Origin: Gammaproteobacteria bacterium
Lineage (GTDB): Bacteria > Pseudomonadota > Gammaproteobacteria > GCA-001735895
DNA: 34,900 nucleotides
Assembly (NCBI GenBank): GCA_022340305.1
Contig: JAJDOF010000075.1
Coordinates: 1 to 34,900 of the forward strand
Reading direction: 5' to 3'
The stretch's first letter is position 1, and each line of letters starts with the position of its first letter. Below are positions 6,814-14,514 of the stretch, one piece after another. Under the pieces are notes generated by a model. That model ran no database searches, had not been told where the DNA came from, and saw nothing but the letters and a program-made list of their open reading frames with translations. Position numbers and translations under genes: made by a program.

Positions 6814-7758
6814 TTAGCCCTTGGTGTCTGCTAGCTCGTTATTGGCTTCGATTCTATACTCTTTCAGACTATCAACCAGCCAGTCGCGGAAGGCGATAAG
6901 ATCGCCATTCGGACGGGCATCAGCGGGCGACACAAAGTAGCATTTATATCGAGCCGGAATAGATTCGGGATGAGCGTATTCAATTTTCCCTGATTCAATT
7001 TCTGCTTCTATCAGGTTACTCGGTAATAACGCGATTCCCCGTCCCTGCACAGCAGCGTTTAAAGTCTGGTCGTGGTCTGGGAAGGATTCGTACTGGACCG
7101 CCGGATCGATTTGATTGCCCGATACGACATCCTGCCATTTTGTGTGCAAAGCCCCACCTTCCTTCAAACTATAGTGTCCATCGATAAGGTGGTGTTTACC
7201 CGGTTTTGTGAGTGATTCGAGCATTCCGTGGTCGGCGATATAGGCAGGGCTCGCCACCGCGAATATCTGCGGATGGAACAACAGCACATTATCAAGACCA
7301 TCAAACCCGTCTTCACCATCGCTGAATCGAATTGCTGCATCGATTCCATCGCGTTTAAAGGTAACCAGTTTAAGAGTCTTGTCGATAACAACGGGGACGT
7401 CTGGAAATGACTGATAATATTTCTCCAGATTTGGCATTAGCCACCGCTGGGCAAAACTTGGACCCGTAGAAATCGTAAGCCCGCGACGGGTTTTGGTTCT
7501 GGCCACCTCCCGGGACGCAAACGCGATTTCTCCTAATGACCGTTGCACGACAGCAGCGTAAGTCTCGCCTTCTGCCGACAGTTTGAAGGAATTTGGAGTG
7601 CGGATGAATAGTTCGCGGTCAAGGTGGTCTTCCAGCTTCCGCAATTGTTGACTTACCGATCCCTGGCTGACGCAAAGCTCTTCCGCGGCTTTGCTGACAC
7701 TACCTAGCCTTGATACGGCTTCAAATGCTCTCAGGGAGTTCATTGGCGGTAGTTTCAT
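6814..7758 (-). CDS. LysR-family transcriptional regulator, GcvA type
   Basis: A 314-residue regulator. It opens with MKLPPMNSLRAFEAVSRLGS and the helix-turn-helix run SVSKAAEELCVSQGSVSQQL, the typical GcvA-like form of the LysR DNA-binding domain. A two-lobed effector domain follows from about residue 90, with GRGIALLPSNLIEAEI near 245-260. The ATG at 7758 is chosen over the longer open frame because AAGG precedes it and the family starts here. It is divergent from a 79-codon gene with a strong ribosome site, across 165 bp. LysR regulators often control the divergent neighbour, so that small gene is the likely target. The effector is unknown. Confidence 0.9.
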   Translation of the reverse strand: MKLPPMNSLRAFEAVSRLGSVSKAAEELCVSQGSVSQQLRKLEDHLDRELFIRTPNSFKLSAEGETYAAVVQRSLGEIAFASREVARTKTRRGLTISTGPSFAQRWLMPNLEKYYQSFPDVPVVIDKTLKLVTFKRDGIDAAIRFSDGEDGFDGLDNVLLFHPQIFAVASPAYIADHGMLESLTKPGKHHLIDGHYSLKEGGALHTKWQDVVSGNQIDPAVQYESFPDHDQTLNAAVQGRGIALLPSNLIEAEIESGKIEYAHPESIPARYKCYFVSPADARPNGDLIAFRDWLVDSLKEYRIEANNELADTKG

Positions 7759-7850
7759 TGAAATACCTTTTTGAAAATCTAATGAGCCTATCCGAATAAC
7801 TGCATGCACAACATCCGAGGCCAGGGCAATTATACGCTTACCTAAATCAA

Positions 7851-7909
7851 TATCGTTAGAGCGACTAAAACTTCGGCAAATAGGAACAACGCAGCCGCCG
7901 CTAACGATA
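7851..7909 (+). promoter_or_regulatory. 9-bp inverted repeat before the ribosome site of the 79-aa gene
   Basis: TATCGTTAG (7851-7859) and CTAACGATA (7901-7909) are perfect complements separated by 41 bases. The right arm touches AAAGGAG (7909-7915). It could be paired LysR-type half-sites or a leader stem next to the ribosome site. Confidence 0.4.
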
Positions 7910-7923
7910 AAGGAGAATATACA

Positions 7924-8163
7924 ATGCAGCAGGTAGACACCATTCAACTGGCACCGAAAGTCTCAGCTATTTTTAACCGGGTAGTCCACTTCTTTGGTAG
8001 GTCTCGATTGTCAGCCCCTCAGCCTGACCAGGTTATGACCAATATTGCCTGGTCTGATTCCGACTCCAAACAGCCTTGTTGCGGGAGTGATAACCAACCC
8101 GTCAGTGGCGGATATAACGAGGCGTTCATCGTCCAGTACTGGACCAGCTATCACCTCAGATAA
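7924..8163 (+). CDS. Small hypothetical protein, 79 aa, divergent from LysR regulator
   Basis: The start is supported by an excellent Shine-Dalgarno (AAAGGAGAATATACA then ATG). The N-terminus has an amphipathic helical stretch (APKVSAIFNRVVHFFGRSRL, residues 10-29). The middle is polar and disordered-looking with a CC pair (KQPCCGSDN, 49-57). The C-terminal half is aromatic (EAFIVQYWTSYHLR). I see no signal peptide or membrane segment and recognise no family. Its position opposite a GcvA-type LysR gene, with an inverted repeat in its leader, suggests a regulated small protein. It is inferred to be expressed; no homolog is known to me. Confidence 0.55.
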   Translation: MQQVDTIQLAPKVSAIFNRVVHFFGRSRLSAPQPDQVMTNIAWSDSDSKQPCCGSDNQPVSGGYNEAFIVQYWTSYHLR

Positions 8164-8517
8164 CGAAGTTATTGACATATGCGACAGAAAAAAGGGGGCG
8201 CTCAGTCGCTCTCGATGAGCTTCGTATTTCAGCTTTTTACACAGACTCGGCCTACTACGGACTCTATAGTAAAGCGATATTCAGGGTTACAACTGTCAAG
8301 TATCGAAATCCCGGAACGTGCACGGCACATATCCGGGATCGAATGAAGTTGCTGTACCTGTCGGGTTGTTATTACTGGTTCGCGTAACCAATCTGATTTT
8401 TATCTGCGCAAAGTGCGGCTGATCTCAGGACCCATGACATCATCGAGCAAGTTCGCATCCATGAAACTTTGGTGTTTGGTTCCGGCACTGAATTGTGGGC
8501 GGCGGGTTTTCGCTATC
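8164..8517. other. Gap with no supported gene
   Basis: AT-richer sequence. The only open frame (8172-8387, TTG start) has no ribosome site and no protein-like pattern. I see no terminator, tRNA or repeat here. Confidence 0.4.
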
Positions 8518-8619
8518 CTATTTGGTTTTAATGATTTTGCTTATCAGTGATTCACCGCCTTGAATTTTAGAGCAGGTGGCCGGAGCGGAATATTCTCTGT
8601 AGGCGACTGTCTGACTCAT
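8518..8619 (-). CDS. Small peptide gene, 33 aa, strong ribosome site
   Basis: On the minus strand AGGAGATATCAC precedes an ATG, an excellent ribosome site. The 33-codon frame begins MSQTVAYREYSAPATCSKIQ, continues with two glycines and ends with a lysine-rich helix-like tail (SLISKIIKTK) before TAG. It has one cysteine and no signal peptide. It is divergent from a winged-helix/FlgO/TPR regulator 197 bp away, so that regulator may control it. The function is unknown. The QGG before the tail recalls double-glycine leaders, but the rest of such a leader motif is missing. Confidence comes from the ribosome site and context only. Confidence 0.45.
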   Translation of the reverse strand: MSQTVAYREYSAPATCSKIQGGESLISKIIKTK

Positions 8620-8647
8620 GTGATATCTCCTGTTTGTGGATTGGTGA

Positions 8648-8698
8648 CCGATACTGATCGGCTAGTGAGATAAATATTGGACCAGGTTGCCAGCACAA
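8648..8698 (-). promoter_or_regulatory. Possible promoter and short dyad for the 33-aa peptide gene
   Basis: On the minus strand TTGTGC (8698-8693) and TATTTA (8676-8671) are 16 bases apart, a weak sigma-70 match. Downstream lies the dyad CCGAT-ACTG-ATCGG (8648-8661), placed where an operator could sit. Confidence 0.3.
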
Positions 8699-8816
8699 GC
8701 CTGCAGGAAAGCTAATCAATTTATAAAGATCAGGTAATGATTACGTGAGATTTGTCGGCGGACTTGCTTAATATTTTACAATTGACCTTCGACTAGCACA
8801 GGCAGCAAGGTGCGGG

Positions 8817-10364
8817 ATGATTTATCAGTTCGACGAATTCGAAATCGATACACGGAATTACCAGCTTAGCAATAAGGGAAAGGTGATCGATGTTGAGCCC
8901 AAGGTTTTTGACTTGTTGAGCTACCTGGTAGTCAATCGGAGCAAGCTGATAACCCGTGATGAGCTTTTCAAAAATATCTGGAAGGGACAGGTCGTATCGG
9001 ATACCTCGCTGAGCAATCAAATCAAGGCGGTACGCAAAGTGATCGGCGATAGCGGTCGTGCGCAGCTTTGCATCAAAACTATACATGGGCGTGGCTACCA
9101 GTTCGTTACCGGCGTTGTCGAAGCAGACGATCAGGAAACTGCCGCATCTGCGCCAGTTACGGGAAATCCTCTCGAAGTACGAAGTAAGGCGCCAATGGTT
9201 GCAGTTTTGCCGTTTCAGAACCTGAGCAGTGATCAGGAACAGAATTATTTTTGCGAGGGCATGAGCGAGGATATAACCACTGAACTTTCGCGTTTCGCAG
9301 ATATTCAGGTGATAGCCCGACACTCGGCCTTCCAGTTCGTGAGCGCAGCGTATGATATTGGTGACCTGGTACTGCAACTTGGGGTCGATTATGTAGTGGA
9401 GGGCAGCGTCAGGCGCGCGGGTAACCAGGTCAGGATAAATGCCCAGTTAATTGAGACCAGAAGCCAGAATCATGTTTGGGCAGAACGCTACGATTTCCCG
9501 TTAGAAGATATCTTCGAAATACAGGACGACATCATTGGAACCGTGGTATCGACCATGACCGGACGAATCCAGAGAATTGAACTGGATCGCGCCAGGTCAC
9601 GCAGTACCGAAAACCTCAGCGCCTACGAACACCTGTTGCGGGGTTTAAGTTTTCACAAGATTGCCTCCAGCTCCTGGCCCACCCAGGATGATTTTGCCAG
9701 GGCAAATGTGGAGTTTGAAAAAGCGCTCGAGTTGGATCCAGGTCTGGCCAGGGCGCATGCCTGGCGCATATGCTCATTAAGTGGTGTCAGGGGATGCTAG
9801 TCGAAGGAAATATTCTCCGAATATATTGATCACTGCAAATTCGCACTGACGCTCGATGAAAAGGAAGGCGAAATTCATCGACTACTGGGAAGCTGTTATT
9901 TTGCAATCGGAGAATTTTCCCTGGGCCAATATCACATCGACCGGGCAAGACAGCTTTGTCCAAACGATACGCTTATCATTGCAAGGTCCTCAATGTGTTA
10001 TATATTTCTCGGCGAGATCGATAAGGCAAAAAGTCTGATCGACCGGGCAATGCATCTCAATCCGTTACACCCAGCCTGGTACTGGACTTGTCTAGGTGTC
10101 ATTTATTATTACCGGGGGGACTATAAATCAGCCATAGAGTGCATGCGCAAAAATTCTGAACTGAGCGGTTATGATCTGGCCTGGCTCGCGGTTTGTTACA
10201 CGGCATTCGGCGAAGTAGAGCTAGCGCAAAAAGCGGTAAAAAAAGCATGCGAACTCGATGAAGATGCTTCGATAGCAAAGTATACCCAGTGGGGTGTTTA
10301 TAAGGATCCCGCCAAACTTGAATCTTTACGTGAATGTATGGCTATGGCTGGGTTACCTGCCTGA
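8817..10364 (+). pseudogene. Winged-helix / FlgO-like / TPR regulator interrupted by one in-frame amber codon
   Basis: ATG at 8817 follows AAGG at six bases. Residues 1-97 form an OmpR/CadC-type winged helix (VEPKVFDLLSYLVVNRSKLI and TIHGRGYQFV). Residues 125-245 form a TolB/FlgO-like domain (VAVLPFQNLSSD, VDYVVEGSVRR, VWAERYD). TPR-like repeats follow, with no membrane segment. At 9798-9800 a TAG stops the frame after 327 residues. The same frame then continues without another stop to 10364 with clear TPR sequence (YIDHCKFALTLDEKEGEIHR, then AKSLIDRAMHLNPLHPAWYW). A single nonsense substitution explains this better than a frameshift. The 327-residue product keeps the DNA-binding and FlgO-like domains but loses most TPRs, so it may be partly functional. 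Sequencing error cannot be excluded. Confidence 0.75.
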
Positions 10365-10590
10365 GTTTTTTACCAACCAGATAGTTCCTGCTGTTTTCCA
10401 ACAACCACTGCGATCACGCAGCAGCTCCTGGTATCTTAGTCCCCAGAGTCAGCTTAGGGTGGTCGTAAATTGCCTCTTACCAAAAATTCATGGGCGCCCG
10501 CTTCGCGCCGATGGTCGTCACCCAACGACACGCATACCTGTGCTTAAAACGGACTCGGCAAAGCTGGACACTTCGACAGACGATACAGCG

Positions 10591-11145
10591 CTAAAGCCAG
10601 GTACCGTTGCGCGAGAATTGTGTTTTCAGAAAATCCATCTGGTCGGCGAGAATGTTCTTGTTGGCCAGGTAGAAAAACTCGTGGCGGTTGGGCACAAATG
10701 GAATCGCGATCAATTCCATGCCGGCTTCTTCCGGCGTTTGGTTAGCCTTGCGATGGTTACAGCGCTTGCAGGCGGTCACCACATTGGTCCAGCAGTCGGT
10801 GCCATGGCGCGATACCGGCAAAATGTGATCGCGCGATAACTGCTCGGCGACAAATTCGCCGCCACAATACAGGCACAGAAATTGATCCCGGCGAAACAGG
10901 TAGCTGTTGACCAGGGGTGGCACGAAGTCATTCACTTTGACACTGCCGTCACTGGCCAGGATGCTGGGCAGGGATAACACCGACTGGCACCCGAGTCGAT
11001 TGATACCGCCACGGATCTCAAAGGCGTTCTCGCCGAGTGCCCAGACCACCTGGTCCTTGACCACTAGCGTTGCCGCCTGTTCACGCGAGATCCACTCGAT
11101 CGGCGTGCCGGCTTTGTTTAACCTGAGAATCTTTGCATTTCTCAT
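10591..11145 (-). CDS. HNH endonuclease family protein
   Basis: A 184-residue protein with a C-terminal HNH nuclease domain. CLYCGGEF (CxxC) and CKRCNHRKANQTPEEAGMEL (CxxC, structural zinc) flank the catalytic run LSRDHILPVSRHGTDCWTNVVTAC, which carries the D-H, N and H/N elements. The N-terminus (ILRLNKAGTPIEWISREQAA) is the typical opening of the stand-alone HNH proteins common in Proteobacteria. The ATG at 11145 is chosen on that basis rather than the longer open frame; the ribosome site is weak. It has no methylase, phage or toxin partner nearby, so a restriction role is not indicated. The biological substrate is unknown. Confidence 0.85.
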   Translation of the reverse strand: MRNAKILRLNKAGTPIEWISREQAATLVVKDQVVWALGENAFEIRGGINRLGCQSVLSLPSILASDGSVKVNDFVPPLVNSYLFRRDQFLCLYCGGEFVAEQLSRDHILPVSRHGTDCWTNVVTACKRCNHRKANQTPEEAGMELIAIPFVPNRHEFFYLANKNILADQMDFLKTQFSRNGTWL

Positions 11146-11674
11146 TGCTGCATTATGCCTTATAAACGGATCAGGTAAACCCCCGTGTAATAGAGCGATT
11201 TTTGTGATAATCGCGCTACGCCGCAAACCTGTAATGTCGATCGAGTGTCGTCTATTGCAGCTCTATAGTTCAGTCCATATCGCAGTCCGGACCTGAATCC
11301 CATGCATCGCTTTTTGCTTCGCGGAAGAAGACGAGAAAAATCAAATCTCGTCGTTTGATCCGAGGGTGAAATAATCCGTGTTCGCGGCGGGACACGGATC
11401 GCGCGTTAATGGATAATGCAACACATTCGAATTCCGAGGTGATAGTGATCAGCAGCCAGCACGCAGTGACGACAACGCAACCTCTGATCGAGATCGGCAT
11501 GAAAAAATCGACGCACCCTGACAGCACGCCCAACCGCATAGCGCCAACAAGAGCTACCGCAGATAGCAGCGCCGCAGGCCCGCTCAGCATAAAAGCGGCC
11601 CGCCAGGTTTTTGCTGGGTGCCCTAAGCACTCCGGCAGCGTCGACACTACGCCAACTCGTCTGCACAGGTGCGC
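11146..11674. other. 529-bp gap between HNH nuclease and PhzF-like gene
   Basis: No gene is convincing. One minus-strand frame (11270-11647, GTG start) has two hydrophobic stretches (ALLSAVALVGAMRLGVL; GCVVVTACWLLITI) but no ribosome site. The gap also holds a dyad with arms ATCCGTGT (11374-11381) and ACACGGAT (11392-11399), and a short stem GCGATT/AATCGC (11195-11214). Neither is followed by a T-tract. Confidence 0.35.
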
Positions 11675-12574
11675 ATGAAAACCTGCTCACTGGCGCTTTA
11701 TGACGCATTTAGCGAGGTCCCCTTTGGCGGCAGTCAGGCGGCGGTTATTACCGATGCCGGAAGCATCGAACCGGCGCAACGCCAGCGTATAGCGCGTGAA
11801 ATCGGCATGCCCGCGACCGCCTTTGTCGACGCTTATGGCGCTGACTGGATCAGCCTGCAATTCATGTCCACGGTGATGGAATTACCGATGTGTGGCCACG
11901 GTACCGTGTGCCTGCTGACGCACATGCTCGAATCGGGACTGATATCAGCCGACCGTGACGTCGAACTGCGCCTGCGCAGATCGACGGCGCATGTTTCGTT
12001 GAGTAAAACCGCCAACGGGCGCTTCCAGGTGATGCTCGATATTACGCCACCGCGCTTCGAGGCTGCGCCACCGCATAGCGGTGAACTGCTGGGCTTGCTT
12101 GGTCTGGACGCCGATGCATTATCGACGGATCTACCGCTGGAAACCGCGCGTGGTGATTTCATCCACCTGGTGGTGCCGCTCGTGGGCTTACCGCAGATGC
12201 GCGCGATCCGCCCCGACTTCAGTGGCATGGTGCAGTTTTGCCACGCACATGGCCTCGAGACGATCGCCGTTTTTTGCCTGGACACCGAGGATCCATCCAG
12301 GCAACTGCACGTGCGCGATTTCTGCCCCGCAGTCGGGGTTAGCGAGTCCGCTGCGGCGGGTACTACCAACGCCGCGCTAACCAGCTATCTGCTGCGACAT
12401 TCCAGGATCACTATCGATGGCACAGGGTTCACGGTCGAGGCCGAGCAGGGAATCGAACTCGGTCGACCGAGTTCGATAAAATCGCTCGGTACCCTGGACA
12501 ATCTCGGCGCCATTGCGCGACTGCAGGTCGGCGGCATTGCAACTCGCGTATTTGCCGGTCAGCTTTTTCTATAA
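11675..12574 (+). CDS. PhzF-fold isomerase/epimerase-like protein with substituted catalytic residues
   Basis: A 299-residue member of the PhzF/DapF-like superfamily with two similar lobes. The first lobe has LYDAFSEVPFGGSQAAV (8-24) and ELPMCGHGTV (69-78). The second has VRDFCPAVGVSESAAAGTTN (213-232). In PhzF the catalytic Glu45 lies in 'nlSEs.F'; here the aligned run is GMPATAF, with Ala47. The second-lobe acid, in 'EDxxTGS', is replaced: SESAAAGT has Ser225. PhzF chemistry is therefore unlikely. MCGHGT resembles the proline-racemase Cys motif, but the partner Cys of the second lobe is missing. ATG at 11675 follows AGG. It is coupled to the M19 dipeptidase gene, whose Shine-Dalgarno overlaps this stop codon. 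Confidence 0.85.
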   Translation: MKTCSLALYDAFSEVPFGGSQAAVITDAGSIEPAQRQRIAREIGMPATAFVDAYGADWISLQFMSTVMELPMCGHGTVCLLTHMLESGLISADRDVELRLRRSTAHVSLSKTANGRFQVMLDITPPRFEAAPPHSGELLGLLGLDADALSTDLPLETARGDFIHLVVPLVGLPQMRAIRPDFSGMVQFCHAHGLETIAVFCLDTEDPSRQLHVRDFCPAVGVSESAAAGTTNAALTSYLLRHSRITIDGTGFTVEAEQGIELGRPSSIKSLGTLDNLGAIARLQVGGIATRVFAGQLFL

Positions 12575-12584
12575 GGTGAGCAAC

Positions 12585-13583
12585 ATGAGCATCCATCTGC
12601 AACAGGTCTATCGCCAGGCACTGGTCTGGGATGCGCATGCCGGAGTTTTCCCAAACCCACAGGTCGATCTCAATCTGCTCGATGAATGGCGGGTCGCCGG
12701 TGTCAGTTACTTAAGCCTCAACGTCGGGTTCGACGTCATGGACTGGCAGGAGACGCTGTCCACGCTCGCTGCCTATCGGCGCTGGGTGCTGGATAACGGC
12801 GATCGTTTCGTGCTGGTGAATGACAGTCGTGATATCGAAGGCGCGCGCCGCGACGACAAATTCGCACTCAGTTTCGACATCGAGGGGATGAATGCGCTCA
12901 ACGGCGATATCAACATGGTCGGCGTATACCATGCGCTCGGCGTCAGGCAAATGCTGTTTGCCTACAACCTCAACAACACCGCCGCCGGCGGCTGCCATGA
13001 CGACGATAGCGGGCTGACCGATTTCGGCAGGCAGGTGGTGCGCGAGATGAATCGGGTCGGCATGATCGTCGACTGCTCACATGCGGGGCATCAAACCACC
13101 CTCGACATCATGCATGAATCGGACAAACCGGTCGTGTTCACGCATTCGAATCCGCGCGCCGTATGGGATCACCAGCGCAATATCAGCGATCAGCAGATTC
13201 GCGCCTGCGCGGCAACTGGCGGCGTCATCGGTTTGAACGGTATGGGTATCTTTCTCGGTGATAACGATGTCAGTATCGCTACCATGCTACGCCACCTGCG
13301 CTATGTCGCTAAGCTGGTCGGCAGTGAGCACATCGGCATCGGTTTCGACTACTCGCCCGAGGTCGACGTCGACATCGGTGTGATCCTGCGCAGTCGCCCC
13401 GATTACTGGCCGACCGGTCAACAATACGATACGCACGGCATCAAGCATGCCGGACCGGCACAACTACCCGGGCTGATAGCGGCACTCGCCGACGCGGGCT
13501 TCGATGATACTGCGATACGCGGATTTCTCGGCGAGAATTTCCAGCGGGTCGCGCGCTCGGCCTGGCAGGGTAGTCCTGCCTGA
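12585..13583 (+). CDS. Membrane dipeptidase family (M19) metallohydrolase
   Basis: A 332-residue TIM-barrel amidohydrolase of the renal-dipeptidase family. Metal-site residues visible are His18 (WDAHAG), Glu100 (FDIEGMNAL), His166 (VDCSHAGH) and His187 (VFTHSNPRAV), with the late Asp in HIGIGFDYSPE. The usual second ligand of the HxD pair is absent: His18-Ala-Gly20. Related dipeptidases cleave dipeptides and D-amino-acid-containing substrates. No signal peptide is seen, so it is probably cytoplasmic. The start at 12585 has AAGGTGAG upstream, overlapping the PhzF-like stop, which indicates translational coupling and a shared pathway, probably an unusual amino-acid or dipeptide derivative. It converges on the ion-channel gene with six bases between stops. 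Confidence 0.88.
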   Translation: MSIHLQQVYRQALVWDAHAGVFPNPQVDLNLLDEWRVAGVSYLSLNVGFDVMDWQETLSTLAAYRRWVLDNGDRFVLVNDSRDIEGARRDDKFALSFDIEGMNALNGDINMVGVYHALGVRQMLFAYNLNNTAAGGCHDDDSGLTDFGRQVVREMNRVGMIVDCSHAGHQTTLDIMHESDKPVVFTHSNPRAVWDHQRNISDQQIRACAATGGVIGLNGMGIFLGDNDVSIATMLRHLRYVAKLVGSEHIGIGFDYSPEVDVDIGVILRSRPDYWPTGQQYDTHGIKHAGPAQLPGLIAALADAGFDDTAIRGFLGENFQRVARSAWQGSPA

Positions 13584-13589
13584 TCATCG

Positions 13590-14459
13590 CTAGCGCGCTT
13601 TTAGCCCGCTTATCCCGGGATTGGACTTCAGTAGCCGGCGCAGTTCGGCAATTTCGCTGCGCAATTCGGCCAGTTCGTGATGCAGATCGGCTTCGATGTG
13701 ATCACGGGTTTCATCGAGCGCAACCTTTCGTTCGCGATTCTCCTGTTCAGTAAAGCTTTGCATTGCGTTGACGATTATCGCTATGAATAGATTGAGCATG
13801 GTGAAGGTTGCGATGAGGATGAAGACAATAAAGAAAATCCAGGCATAGGGATATTCCACCATCACTGGGCGCACGATACCCATCGACCAGCTTTCCAGGG
13901 TCATGATCTGGAACAGCGAGTACAGCGACTCGCCGATACTGCCGAACCACTGCGGGAAATGCTCAGCGAACAGTTTGGTGGCGATCACTGCAAACACGTA
14001 GTAAATCAACAATAACACCAGCGCAATTGAACTCAGTCCCGGTATCGAGCCGAGCAGTGCGCCGACTACACGACGCATCGATGGCACCAGGGTCAGCAGA
14101 CGCAATACGCGCAGTATGCGCAGTGCCCGCAACACCGCAAGCGGTCCGCTCGCAGGCACCAGCGCTATTGCCACCACGACAAAATCAAACAGGCTCCAGG
14201 GGTCGCGGAAGAAAGCTAACCGGTGCGCATAAATGCGCAACAGGATTTCGACGACAAAAACGCCCAGGATGAAGTGATCAATAGCGAGCAGAATCGAACC
14301 GTAATTCTGCATCGCGACCGGCACGGTCTCGAGGCCGAGAATGACCGCATTGATTACGATCAGGAGCATGATGGAATACTGTACTCTCGGAGCTTCAATG
14401 CGGCGGCGAATTAGCACTCGCAAGCCCGGTGTCGTGACTTCTTCTGTTGATTTACTCAT
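13590..14459 (-). CDS. Bacterial voltage-gated sodium channel (BacNav, NaChBac/NavAb type)
   Basis: A 289-residue single six-helix channel subunit that would act as a homotetramer in the inner membrane. S4 carries arginines every third residue (RALRILRVLRLLTLVPSMRR, Arg111, 114, 117, 120). The pore helix and selectivity filter read FQIMTLESWSM (183-193), and TLESWSM is the filter of NavAb-type sodium-selective channels. S6 ends LNLFIAIIVNAM and is followed by an acidic neck and a heptad coiled coil (ELAELRSEIAELRRLL), the normal BacNav C-terminal tetramerisation helix. Relatives occur mainly in marine and alkaliphilic bacteria and are linked to motility, chemotaxis and pH homeostasis. It overlaps no other gene and ends six bases from the dipeptidase stop. 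Confidence 0.93.
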   Translation of the reverse strand: MSKSTEEVTTPGLRVLIRRRIEAPRVQYSIMLLIVINAVILGLETVPVAMQNYGSILLAIDHFILGVFVVEILLRIYAHRLAFFRDPWSLFDFVVVAIALVPASGPLAVLRALRILRVLRLLTLVPSMRRVVGALLGSIPGLSSIALVLLLIYYVFAVIATKLFAEHFPQWFGSIGESLYSLFQIMTLESWSMGIVRPVMVEYPYAWIFFIVFILIATFTMLNLFIAIIVNAMQSFTEQENRERKVALDETRDHIEADLHHELAELRSEIAELRRLLKSNPGISGLKAR

Positions 14460-14514
14460 CGCTCTCGCCTGAAACGCGGCCCAGCGACAGTATGTTGGGC
14501 CAGGCGCATTATTT

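Noticed and set aside
8172..8387. 71-codon plus-strand frame after the 79-aa gene
   Set aside because: TTG start, no ribosome site and no protein-like pattern.
11270..11647. 125-codon minus-strand frame with two hydrophobic runs
   Set aside because: GTG start with no ribosome site; overlapping frames on both strands are equally open.
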